In this document: piece after piece, positions 53,978 to 64,000 of the stretch
How the letters are laid out: each line of letters starts with the position of its first letter
How positions within the stretch are numbered: position 1 is the first letter of the stretch
Assembly (NCBI GenBank): GCA_947561395.2
Contig: OX387191.1
Location: 34,985,439 to 35,049,438, forward strand
DNA length: 64,000 nucleotides
Direction: 5' to 3'
From: Buxus sempervirens
Taxonomy: Eukaryota; Streptophyta; Magnoliopsida; Buxales; Buxaceae
The notes under the pieces: model-generated
Told to the model about the DNA's origin: nothing
Seen by the model: the letters and a program-made list of their open reading frames with translations, nothing else
Databases searched by the model: none
Program-made: the position numbers and the translations under genes

Positions 53978-56336
53978 TGTAAAACCCCGAATTTTACTTA
54001 AATAATAAATTAAATTAGTAAATAATATTACTGAGGGTTATGATCGATGGGAATATTTTATTCTTGTAGGGGGTGATCAGTTTAGTGAAGATCCAGAATT
54101 AGAAGCAGATCTGACCGTCCGATCTTCAGATATCGAGGTACGTATTTTAATTGGGCGAGGTGTATGGGAGAGTTTGCATGGGAGATGCATGGGATCAGGG
54201 AGTATATATATGCATTAAAATAACCTAATCGTATTCTCGCTCGTATTATTCAGCCGCAAACGACGAGAGTTGAAACGACCGAGAAGAGAAGAAAGAGAAG
54301 GAAGGGGGAAGACCAAGGGAACTTGCTCAGAGCCTTGCCTTGCAACTGAGGAGAGGTTTGGGGGTTTGCTGTTCAGAAGAGAAGAGGAGAAACGCGTATA
54401 CGAGGTAGGTGACACCGTTTTGGTTTTGAAATTGGATTTTTCCTTGGTTAATCGCAAATGCATGTTTCTATGATATGTAATGTTGTATTTAGTTAGCTAA
54501 GCATGTTAGAAATACACTAGAATGAGTTTAGACGAGAAAAATCGTGATTTAGAACTATTCTGGCTCGATTTCGCACGACCGCCGACCTCGACTGTGCTCG
54601 GCGCTCGTCGGCGATCCTCGGCGCTGGTTGAATAAAATTAGGGCGCCGTAGACCGCGAGAAGACGGACCGCGGGCGCTCGAAAATACACGACCGCTGACC
54701 TGGGACCGCCAGGGCGATCCTGAGCGATCCTAGGCGCTCTCAACAGAATTTCCAATTTTTCCTAATTTCGAACCTAATTCAATTCTAAACTATTTTTAGA
54801 CAATTGTAATGATTAATTAAGGTGCTTTAAGACCAAAATAAATTACCTAAACCCCTGTTTTACAGAAAAACAAATTAGGGAGATATTTAGGACAATAGTT
54901 GCCAAGTTTTGAAGGTAAATGAGAAACGTGATTTTGGAAAAGCCTAACTATCATTTGACTATCTAAATACCTCTAAATGACATTATAAATCAGAATACTT
55001 TCTAAAGAGAATACTGAATTCAGATGAATAAATATTGAAGTAAATGTACAGATATAACCATTATATGCCGCTAGGCACCAACCCTTATAGAATATGACAC
55101 TTTAGGGAAGTTTTGGAGTCTAGTGGGCATAGCTGGTTGTGGATCCATAGTCGTAGCTAGATAGCTGAGGGATATGTCATTTGAGTTGAGTTACTCCTAT
55201 ATGCGACGCGCTTCCTTTGCAAGTTAGTTTGTCTGGGAAGGTCCTATGTCTGGAGGGACACCCCGGTGAGCCGCTGGTGATTCCCTGTACATGTGGATAA
55301 GCAACCACCTCCATGTATTGATTCTGGTGCTGCATGCTGGTGGTACATGCCAACTTTGATGGGTACGTGTGCAATAAGTCGGTGACTACGGCTCTTGTCT
55401 AAGCTGCGCTGCATGGGGCTTGAGTATCATTAGTAGCATCGCTCCTAAGACGCACGGTGGTATAGCAATTGGTTGAGAATCATCTCAAAAGGTTTATCTA
55501 TCTTTGTGAGTCCTACAATGACACTGAAAACACAACACTTGATATGATTATTATTCTTATTTTGCACGTGCGGGATGCATGTGATTGGGATATGGGTTGG
55601 ATGTGACTGCTTAGTACATCCTGGCAATGCATGGATTATGCTATTGATTTGGCTATTGAGTTCTTATATTAAAACTTGCTGGAATTCATCTCTAGAACTG
55701 TTTAGTATACTGTTTTGTATTTACGAATGATACGAATGATTATACGAGCCTGATTAATCGATGTGACTTATTCGTGCATGAACTGCTACTTTCCGTATAT
55801 TAACTGTTTAATCATGCATGTGTTACCTACTGAGATATTCGTATCTCACCCTACTGTTATTCCATTTTTTTCAGCTGATACGCGAGAGGGGGATCTCTTA
55901 GACTTCCAGGGAGAGATAGCTGAGTATTCTCCAGAGGATTACTATTATCCCGATCTTATCTGAGGTGGATTGATGTTATAGACTTAGCATTTTAATTGGT
56001 TTATTATCATTAATTGGATTTGATGTATGAGAGAGACAAGAGAGAGTTAGTAACCAATTCATACTACCAGACTTTGATACTATTGATTGATGGTCAAGCT
56101 TCATGCTTGTTTGATGATTTTAATCTACACTTCCGCACATACTTGTTTCCGCAACTCTGATGGATTATATATGGATTGGATTTACTTTCTTTGGTCTGGT
56201 ATGTTATTGATGTTGTGATTGATATGGGCCAGTAACACCTCGGATTTGGTTGTTGAACTAAATTCGGGTCGTTACAGTAGCGATCCGGGTTCGGGTCAGG
56301 TGCCGGTTTGGACTGATCCGGGTTCGGGGCGTTACA
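53978..56336 (+). mobile_element. E1: Tekay-like solo LTR in element D
   Basis: From TGTAAAACCCCGAATTTTAC to GGGTTCGGGGCGTTACA, 2359 bp, with perfect target duplication GTAAG (53973-53977 and 56337-56341). A TATATATA box lies near 54203, a splice-donor-like GAGGTAGGTGACACCG near 54404, and a GC-rich island of CGGCGCTCG/CGACCGC words at 54570-54740. No interior is present and D coding sequence resumes on the far side. Confidence 0.92.
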
Positions 56337-56341
56337 GTAAG

Positions 56342-56502
56342 CCTCTGCTTCAACTGTTGAAAAATCTGCTCACACTTGTCATCTCACTTAAATGGAACTG
56401 CCTTCTTGGTTAAATTAGAAAAAGGGTGATGCAATATTAGAAAAACCCTCGATGAATCGGCGGTAATAACCAGCCATGCCAAGGAAACTGCGGATCTCTG
56501 TC
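56342..56502 (-). pseudogene. Element D reverse transcriptase / RNase H fragment
   Basis: The minus strand reads EIRSFLGMAGYYRRFIEGF, the standard Ty3/gypsy motif after the reverse transcriptase palm. It lies between solo LTRs E1 and E2, showing that both hit the same pol. Confidence 0.85.
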
Positions 56503-57284
56503 ACTGTTGTAAAATCCCAGTTTTTAGAAAAAAAAAATTTAGATTGTATATATATCTATAAACATAAATGAATATAGAAATAATGCTTGATAGAAATATA
56601 TATATACATGAAAATGGACAACGGGATTTTGACAGGTTTAATCAACATTTAATTATTGCTGGAGATTGGGGTCATTAGTGGCAAAGGAAATGAGGTAGAA
56701 TATTAATAAGAAATTATTTACGAACTTAAAAGTATTGTAGTAGATAGGGAGCTAGCAAATAAGTAATCCGGGTTCCGTCAAGGGGTAGATAGGGTATTCC
56801 GAGAGTTAATTAGGGTGAGTCAGATTAAACCCTAGTGATGCCTATAAATAGATAATCAATGTAAAAATTTTTGGGGAGAGGCGGAGAGATTGGGGGAAAG
56901 GTTCCCGCTTCGAAAATTAGGGCGGCGGCCGAAGCTTGGGACTCGAATGGAGTTCATCAAAAATGGTTGGAAACTTGAAGAAGATCTCCAATACCAGGTG
57001 AGTGGCACCGTTTTAAAACCTGGTTTGTGTAATTCGTAGTATTTGATTTCAATGAATGCATGTGTTTATCGAATGAATTCTTCATTGGGTTTCTGGTCGA
57101 AGACGGTCCGAAGGGTTTTTGTATAACAAATTGGGGATAATTGAAAAGTAGGTTAGATTAAATTCAAAATAGGCTTGAATGTGTTCTGGAGGTATTAGGA
57201 GACTAGAGAAGTAGTTACAGATGGAAAAATTTCAGCCAGAGCCGAAGATTTGGAGTTAACAGAGAACAGAAAAACGCAGTGGGT

Positions 57285-57545
57285 ATCCGCTCACTTGGCG
57301 CCCACTTCGGAAGTAGGCGCATAGTAAAACTAACCTGGCGCTGAGCTCGCGCCCACTTGGCGCTCAGCTCGCGCCCACTTAAATGCATCGCGCTTTTCTC
57401 GCGCCTATCTCGCGCCCTTCTCGCGCCCACTCCGCGCCGAGCTTGCGCCCACTTACCCTCGAGTGAGCGCCTAACCTAGTTTTAATGATATAAGTGCCGC
57501 CCACTCGGTGCTCACCTGGAGCCCACCTTAGGAAGTGAGCGCCTA
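57285..57545. repeat. GC-rich GCGCCCACTT island in LTR E2
   Basis: Many copies of GCGCCCACTT/AAGTGAGCGC-type words occur in both orientations, including the near-palindrome GCGCCCACTTCGGAAGTAGG followed by CGC. A/T-rich sequence lies on both sides. Confidence 0.75.
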
Positions 57546-57884
57546 GTCCTTTTTCTTGCTGAATCTCATAATTTAGTAAACCAAAGGGGATTTTGGATGC
57601 TAGAAGGTCTTCGATCACTTAACAAATTACTTGTTTAGGACTTTAGAGACAAAATTACTTATGAGAATATTAAAGATAGATTTTGGAATTTCTTAAGAGC
57701 TTCCAAGGTAAATGTAGGGCAACATTATAGGCGATGTTCTGGACACCCAACACTGGGGTTTTTATTTTAGTTCCTTTGGTTACATACTGGACTTGATTTA
57801 GTTTTTATTAAACCTTGTTTTCTTGATGGCAAGTTGAATTATGTTGCAAAGATTATTTACTTGTTTACTTGTGAAGAATTATTG

Positions 57885-58050
57885 TTCTGGTTGGAACTCT
57901 TGTGAGATGATGTTCTGGTTGGAACACTTGTGAAGAATTATTGTTCTGGTTGGAACACTTATGAGATGATGTTCTGGTTGGAACACTTGTGAAGAATTAC
58001 TGTTCTGGTTGGAACACTTGTGTGAGTTGATGTTCTGGTTGGAACAACTT
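57885..58050 (+). repeat. GTTCTGGTTGGAAC minisatellite in LTR E2
   Basis: Seven copies of GTTCTGGTTGGAAC are spaced by about 24-30 bp linkers that alternate between GTGAGATGAT-like and GTGAAGAATTA-like forms. The core GTTC...GAAC is itself an inverted repeat. Confidence 0.85.
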
Positions 58051-58111
58051 GTGATGGTGTGTACCGAATACGGAGTTTTAATTGGTTATTTATCGGTTTT
58101 GGTTTAGCTTG

Positions 58112-59147
58112 TGAAAGAGTAGAAGACTACTCTATAGGTCCACGATCTATAACAATTCAGAATGGAACAATGCGGAAACAGTACACAGAGAATTATACGA
58201 GGAAACCTGGATCCAGATCCAGGAAAAACCTCGAGTCTATATGAGGCGACTAACCCTTCAAAATTCACTGTTGAATGAAAAGACAATTACAAAGGAGTAC
58301 ATACTTAACCTTTACAATTTGACTCACTCAACAGCAATACACAGTTCGAATCCACGAACTGCAACTCAGCTTGAATCCACAAGCTGCAGAACACGATCAA
58401 TCCAGATCGCAACCAATCACTCACCAGTGATCCACAGTTCGAATCCACGAACTGCAACACAGCTTGAATCCACAAGCTGCAGAACACGATCAATCCAGAT
58501 CGCAGCAATCCTCTCAGAATCCACTGAGACGATCCAATGCAGTAGGAATCCACCTACGCATCAATCAAGGCCGATCACCAATCCAGGCGATCACACGATC
58601 AGATGAAGTTCCGAATTGAAGAAGAATCCTCTATCTTCAATTCCAGGTGATCTATCTCAGATCTCCCCCTCACTCAATCGCCGACTCTCTAAAGAAGATT
58701 TGATCGAATCTCAAACACCTCAAGATTCGAAATCAAAATGATCCAAAGAAAAAAGTCGCAATTAAAAATTACAACACGTCTATTTAAAGAATAAAACCCA
58801 GATCGCGTCGAGCGCTGGTGGCGTCGTGAAGCGATCGATGTAGACGGCTGGAAGCGAACTCAAGTCCCGCTCAGAGTAAGTTGAATCAGTTACCAGCGCG
58901 CTGCTAGCGAGCTGCTAGCGGGAGAGTAAGCGGCATGTGCACGGACCTTTCTTTCAAAACACTAATTCCCTTATGCGCTGCCAGCGGGGTGGCAGCGGCG
59001 TGGTAACAGTGTGGTGGCATCAACTTCTTCTTCTTTACTAAATTCACTGAATTTTCATTGTTTAATCTGCACATCTTGAAGCTTCATTAGAAGACATAAT
59101 TTGTCAAACATTTGCCATAAAAAGGAGTGTGAGTTTTCACACTTACA
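58112..59147 (-). mobile_element. F: solo LTR of the element C family in E2
   Basis: The minus strand reads TGTAAGTGTGAAAACTCACA (from 59147) to CTCTACTCTTTCA (58112), the ends of the element C LTR, over 1036 bp. Perfect target duplication GCTTG (58107-58111 and 59148-59152). It is clearly diverged from and shorter than the C LTRs, but keeps palindromes such as GCTGCCA-N6-TGGCAGC (minus). Confidence 0.95.
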
Positions 59148-59261
59148 GCTTGTCCTGGATCCAGAGTCTAAGCTTAGTAATGTGATGTATTTTGTTTTAT
59201 TGGTGTAATGGCATGGCCATGGAGTGTTGCCACGACTGGTGTAGAGCAGCCAGAAACCCTG

Positions 59262-59362
59262 AGTAGGCCTGGTTGTCAATGCTGATACCCGGAGTAGGCC
59301 GCCATTGGATGACGATACCCTAAGTAGGCCGTCATTTCAGAGTGTCCGATACCCTGAGTAGG
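59262..59362 (+). repeat. GAGTAGGCC minisatellite in LTR E2
   Basis: Four units contain ATACCCTGAGTAGGCCG or variants, spaced about 28-35 bp. It lies between F and the end of E2. Confidence 0.8.
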
Positions 59363-60024
59363 CCGGAACTGTGTACATGGAGGTGTGGATGTCGCTCTGG
59401 CATGTCGATTAACCAATTCAAGCAACTACATGACATTGACCAATGTTGGTATTTGATTTTGTTTGACGTGGTATGTTTTATTCGCTGGTCTATTGGTACG
59501 GAGTGGCCCATGATAAACACTCTAGTATTTCAAAAACCTGAGTTGTTGAACTATGTTTTCTTCGATATGTTGCTACCTGGTTTTACGTGACCTTACGGCT
59601 ATATGCATGATTGATATCGTCTTTACTGCTTGGTTTATTTGATGGTTTTCCTCACGGATGTAAATTAGATCGGTGAAGTTTTGTTGGGTTATACGTGTTA
59701 TCATCGTTGTATATGGTTTGTAATCGTGGCATGTTTTTAGAACTGAACTAAATGTATTTGTGCATGCATGTGCTGCTCACTGGGATATTCGTATCTCACC
59801 CCGTTGTTTTCGTTTTGTTTTCAGATACTTATGGAGAGCTCGATACTTGAGGGTAGTTACTTGGGTCATGTGAGTTTTACTTTGGGGTTATTTTAGCGCA
59901 CTCTGTTATATAGCCATTGTTGTATTCATGTTTTTCCTTACTCTGGTAGTGCGATCCTGTTATTTATTATAACCTCTGGAGACGAGTTACGGGTTTTCAT
60001 GTGACTCGGATCCGGGGCGTTACA

Positions 60025-61475
60025 ACTGTGGTTGGTCTAGGCCAATCTGAAACTGCCTGGACTTTGGTGGGGTCTACTGAGATACCCTCACCTGAGATGA
60101 TGTGACCAAGAAAAGAGATTTGCCTTAGCCAAAACTGGCATTTACTAAACTTGGCATATAGTTGATGGTCTCTCAACGTATGAAGTATTATACTCAAATG
60201 ACCAACATGTGCCTCCTGAGTCTTTGAGTGTACCAAAATATCATCAATGAAAACCAACACAAAGTTATCTAGATACTGGTGAAAGACTCGATTCATGATA
60301 TCCATGAAAACTGCTGGGGCATTAGTCAACCCAAAAGGCATGACTAGGAACTCATAGTGTCCATACCGAGTTCGAAATGCTGTCTTCTCTATATCTTCTT
60401 CAGCCACTCTTAACTGATGATAGCCTGATCTCAAATCAATCTTAGAAAACCAAGATGTGCCTCTCAACTGATCAAACAAGTCATCGATCCTAGGCAGAGG
60501 GTACTTGTTCTTAACCGTGACTTGGTTAAGTTGCCTATAATCAATGCACATGCGTATACTACCATCCTTCTTTGGCACAAAAAGAATGGGTACCCTCCAT
60601 GGTGACACACTTGGCCTAATAAAACCCTTTTCCAGAAGCTCATCTATCTGCTTCTTTAACTCATCTTGCTCAGGTTTTTCCAACCTGTAAGGTGGCTTGG
60701 ACACAGGAATCGTACCAGGTTGAAGCTGGATTCTAAAGTCAACGGCTCTAGCGGGTGGTAATTCGGACAGATCATCAGGAAATACATCTACGAACTCGAA
60801 TACCACTGGCACATTTGAAATGTCAACTGTGTCACTTCTGGTCTCTTCTACTACCACCGAAGCCACTAACCCAATCCGACTATCCAATCCTTCACAAATA
60901 AAGCAATAAGTCGGCTGCTCAGGCTTACTTACTACAACTGTTCCCTTATGACAGTCAATAGTGACATAGTGTCTAAATAACCAGTCTATCCCCAATATCA
61001 CATCATATCCTCTAAATTCCAGCTCAATCAAATCTCTGGGTAATTCTACTCGACCCATTCTGATCATATAGTCTCTATATACAATTTGGACCCTAGTGGT
61101 CTCTCCCAAAGGTGTGTGCAAAGATAAAGAAGAATCCAAAGCAATGGGAAACAATCCAATACAATGTGCACCGTAGTCATCCACATGATCTCTCCTTGGG
61201 GCTCTCTCATCCCCTCGGTTCCTTTCCGATCTGCCAATCAAATCGGTCACTACCCCAATAGCTCTCCAAATATCCTCGTGTGGGGCGGGGACAAAAGCAG
61301 GTGGTGGAGGTGGAATAGGTTGCTCCACAGTTGGAGGGTCCACATACAAGTTTGCCTGTGGCGCCACGAATGGCTCTTGTTCCTCAGCTGGCATCATACT
61401 AGGAACGGATGCTGCTCTACCTTTGTCTCTTGATCTGGTGTTCATGATGAAGATCAACTGAAAAAACAATGACAC
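60025..61475 (-). pseudogene. Element D protease and reverse transcriptase region
   Basis: Minus-strand reading opens [15 protein letters not shown], then a P-rich segment, a protease end ([10 protein letters not shown] near 60990-61020), and reverse transcriptase with [20 protein letters not shown] near 60540-60600, [13 protein letters not shown] near 60400-60440 and [10 protein letters not shown] near 60230-60260. It stops at E2. A normal-length gag is not present before the protease, so this copy could not have been autonomous. Confidence 0.88.
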
Positions 61476-61590
61476 TTAATTAAGCAAAAAGGATCTCTCA
61501 TCCTAGAAAATCAATTAAGGTACTATCTAACGTATCACACATCCCCCAATACCTTGCCTAAAGGTCATCTACTTAGGTTAGGATCCTATT

Positions 61591-61602
61591 GCTCTGATAC
61601 CA
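61591..61602 (-). other. Primer-binding site of element D (initiator Met tRNA)
   Basis: The minus strand reads TGGTATCAGAGC next to the 5' LTR (four-base spacer), complementary to initiator Met tRNA. It fixes D on the minus strand. Confidence 0.93.
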
Positions 61603-61606
61603 TCTT

Positions 61607-63654
61607 TGTAACGCCTCGGATCCAGGTTTATTTAAATGCATAAATTCAAATCTGGTTTGTTAGGAAAAATGGCCCAAAACACTATTCCAGACTTAAACAA
61701 CTTCATTTATTATATTAGCGTGCGGAAATAAAATCATCTTTCAGAAGCGCGGAATTAAACTACCAAAATAATCATTTTATTTTTTCATCTATGAAGCCTG
61801 GAAAGAGTTCAACTAACTAACATAAATAACATCCACCAAGGTGTGGATTAAAGATACCAATCATTCTTTCAAAAGACATCAACTCCTTAATATAAATTCT
61901 GAAAATAATCCCTAAGAAAATAAGTCTAACTGTCTCTCTGAGTCCTACACAGGAATGAAATAATCTTCTTCTTGGTATTCACAGTATTCTCTTGGTGTCT
62001 CTACCCTGGCAACGTCCTCTCCAGGAATATCTGAAAACAAAACCGATAAAACAATAATGTGAGAAACACTATCTCATTAAGCAGTCATGCAAATAGTTGA
62101 CCATAATAAAATATGCAATGTTTAATCCGAATAACCACAAGAAGAATCAAGACAACGATGAAATAAAATTTGTCCACCTCATGGGACTCATGAAATAGTA
62201 TACCAGATAAAGAGAGTAGACATGTGCCAATATGCTATCTAACCGAATTACAATGGACCAGCCGCCCTGTAGTCTGGCTATTCAACACCAACGGAAGAAC
62301 CCAACCATGAGTTAGCATGTACGGCCCAACCAATCCAGGAGTGGGTAACGTAGCGACCGACCAATCCAGGAGCGGTACCATCCTCGAGATGATGGAATGC
62401 CTCAGACACAGAATTCAAACCCCTCTAATACACATTTCACTTGCTAGCTATTCTATGGATCCACATAACTGCTAAGCCCACTCAACAGTGAGAAAACCAA
62501 CCAGGGTAATGGAAATACTTCTCAATGACACCCACCAAATACATAACTATATCTGTAACCAAATCCGCCCATGCGGGATACAATAAATCAAGCACCTGCC
62601 TTGTCACACCATGTGAGCCAAAATAAAACTGAATGTACCAAGTCATATGTCCAAAACTCCAGGTTTCAACGGGTCAATATGTCCCGAATGTGTATCGACT
62701 CCATCGATGCACATAATACCTTCATATTATCCAAACACAAGTATATGAACACAGAAAACCAACCTTGGTTATAAGTAAAATCTTTTGTAACAATAGAATC
62801 ATATAAAAGTTCTTCTTTAGAAACATCTACCCAAAATCTTTATAAAACTGAATTTTAAACATCCACCAATGCAAACACTTCCCAAATACCTCAATCTGGA
62901 TGGTACATAGGCTAAAATTGAATAGAACCACTTCCTTAGTGAAAACTAGGTTGAAAAGTCAAGTTTCCCAAAATCTGACAGACTGGTCGCTCGAGTGGCC
63001 AAGGGCGCTCGATCGGCCTTACAAAACTGGTGAATTCAGGGTAGGTCGCTCGAGCGACTGTTCTTGCAGTTGTACAATCTCTGTAAAACTGCTCTTGGGT
63101 TTTCAACTATATACATAGATCGCTCGAGCGACTGCTCAGGCGGTCCGGTACGTGAAAATCCGTAACTTTGCGAAATTCAATAAAAACTCCACAACTCAAT
63201 ATTCAATGCATAAAAACCATTCTAAATCATTCCAAAATACATTATACACATGCTAGAAGAATTCCCAACGCATAAAACATCATACATAACGAAATCAACG
63301 TATCAAACATCGAATAACCATGAATATCGTCTAAACGCAAATTTAGATTTTTTGTAAGTGTCAAGGGACTATTTACCTGGTTTTAGGAACTTAAATCTCC
63401 TCTAAGAGCCATGAAATATCCCTCATAAGTTTGGCACACAATCTCAACAATCCTCGATCAAGTCTGGGTTCAAAAATCACACTTTGAAGACTTTCAAACA
63501 TATGAAAATCTCTAGAACAGAACTTATCTCTATATGGCTCTTACCTGAGTTCTTTGTGCTCGAAAATCCTCTCTTTTCCTTCTCTAAGACGGCTCCACAG
63601 TTGTTTAGGGTTTAGGTTTTTGATCACAAGGCAACTAAGAAGAAAATAGGAAAC
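61607..63654 (-). repeat. 5' LTR of element D, cut by LTR W
   Basis: Collinear with 50549-52597 of the 3' LTR at about 95-97% identity by eye. It carries better-preserved palindromes than the left copy: GTCGCTCGAGCGAC (63045-63058) and TCGCTCGAGCGA (63120-63131), with related words near 62986 and 63005. The last 400 bp or so lie beyond W, outside the window. Confidence 0.92.
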
Positions 63655-64000
63655 TGTTAGCACCTGATTTTTGCACCCCCAAAATAAAGAAAAATGAAAA
63701 GTCAAACTAAAAGTCAAACCCTGAGGGGGTCAAAAATTGACTTTTTGGTTCAAGTAAACTTGGCCATCAAACTTCATCTCATTGAAAAGAGCATTTCGAC
63801 ACGATTCCAACGCAACTGAATTTGCTGGAATCGGAGTCCAGATGAGAAAGATATAAGTTGGTCAAACTTTTGGGGAGCAAAAAATTGACTTTTTGCTCGA
63901 CCCCAATTCAGCTGCCAAACTTGATCCCAGTGGACAGGTGATTCCGAGCCGGTTCCAACGACACTAAGTTTGCTGAAATCGGACACCGGATGAAGAAGTT
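63655..64000 (+). mobile_element. LTR W, start only (runs off the window)
   Basis: It starts TGTTAGCACCTGATTTTTGC, in plus orientation, inserted in the D 5' LTR after GAAAC (63650-63654). Two copies of the Y/Z-type module (GATTCCAACGCAACTG, GGTTCCAACGACACTA) are visible. It is related to LTR Z but distinct. Confidence 0.8.

Larger units (their letters stand above)
56508..60024 (+). mobile_element. E2: Tekay-like solo LTR in element D, holding solo LTR F
   Basis: From TGTAAAATCCCAGTTTTTAG to GATCCGGGGCGTTACA, with perfect target duplication ACTGT (56503-56507 and 60025-60029). Removing F leaves about 2.48 kb, one LTR length. TATA box TATAAATA at 56843-56850, splice-donor-like CAGGTGAGTGGCACCG near 56999, a GC-rich palindromic island at 57285-57545, and two minisatellites (57885-58050 and 59262-59362). 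Confidence 0.92.
50549..63654 (-). mobile_element. Element D: Ty3/gypsy chromovirus, Tekay/Del-like, interrupted
   Basis: The 3' LTR is 50549-53004. The interior is on the minus strand in three blocks (53005-53977, 56342-56507 and 60025-61606), separated by solo LTRs E1 and E2. The 5' LTR starts at 61607 and is cut by LTR W at 63655. The initiator-Met primer-binding site, protease, reverse transcriptase, integrase end and chromodomain-like C-terminus identify a Tekay/Del chromovirus. The LTRs differ by a few percent by eye, suggesting an insertion of order one to two million years. Much of gag and part of pol are missing, so it is broken. Confidence 0.85.

Overview
The window is nuclear DNA from a flowering plant with a large, repeat-rich genome, probably a dicot, although the sequence does not identify the species. 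I found no host protein gene, rRNA, tRNA or CRISPR array. Almost every base belongs to LTR retrotransposons nested inside one another: a Sirevirus-like Ty1/copia element, Tat/Ogre-like and Tekay/Del-like Ty3/gypsy elements, several solo LTRs, and one non-autonomous hAT DNA transposon. Ten elements are named here by letter: A, C, X, Y, G, Z, H, D (with E1, E2 and F inside it), and W.

Left part (1-46861). A gypsy-like element X lies on the minus strand. Its 5' LTR is 44603-46861, its primer-binding site is 44582-44599, and its gag is split across 43016-43300, 41191-41278 and 14569-16618. Its interior runs to the left edge of the window (12929-14568, 2775-3012, 1-956). Four insertions cut X: solo LTR A (957-2774), complete copia element C (3013-12923, target duplication GAGGG), the Y solo LTR (16619-41190) and a hAT element (41279-43007, target duplication GTGGGAAT). 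Y is itself split by element G (19608-40776, target duplication GGTAG), a 21.2-kb Tat-lineage element. G's two 1646-bp LTRs differ at only about three positions by eye, so it is the youngest datable insertion.

Right part (46862-64000). X sits in an LTR of family Z (46862-48870). Z adjoins a Tekay-like LTR remnant H (48871-50548). H is cut by D, a Tekay-like minus-strand element starting at 50549. D is interrupted by two plus-strand solo LTRs (E1 53978-56336, target duplication GTAAG; E2 56508-60024, target duplication ACTGT). E2 contains F, a solo LTR of the C family (58112-59147, target duplication GCTTG). D's right LTR is cut at 63655 by LTR W, which leaves the window.

The most interesting signal is in G. 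Five arrays of a 7-bp half-site (TACGGGC and its reverse complement GCCCGTA), strictly alternating in orientation on a 14-bp grid, lie in both LTRs, in the leader, and upstream of two antisense transcription units located between pol and the 3' LTR. The spacers are unrelated in sequence while the half-sites persist. The same eight-site grid survives in the diverged LTR A. Element C shows a parallel design with another motif: 20-bp palindromes GCTRCCA-N6-TGGYAGC stand upstream of the LTR TATA box and again upstream of an internal TATA box that precedes an extra gene. This suggests family-specific regulatory operators shared between LTR and internal promoters. The antisense genes of G, which look like plant-mobile-domain and DUF7745-type proteins, are candidates for the factors involved. 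That last link is inference.
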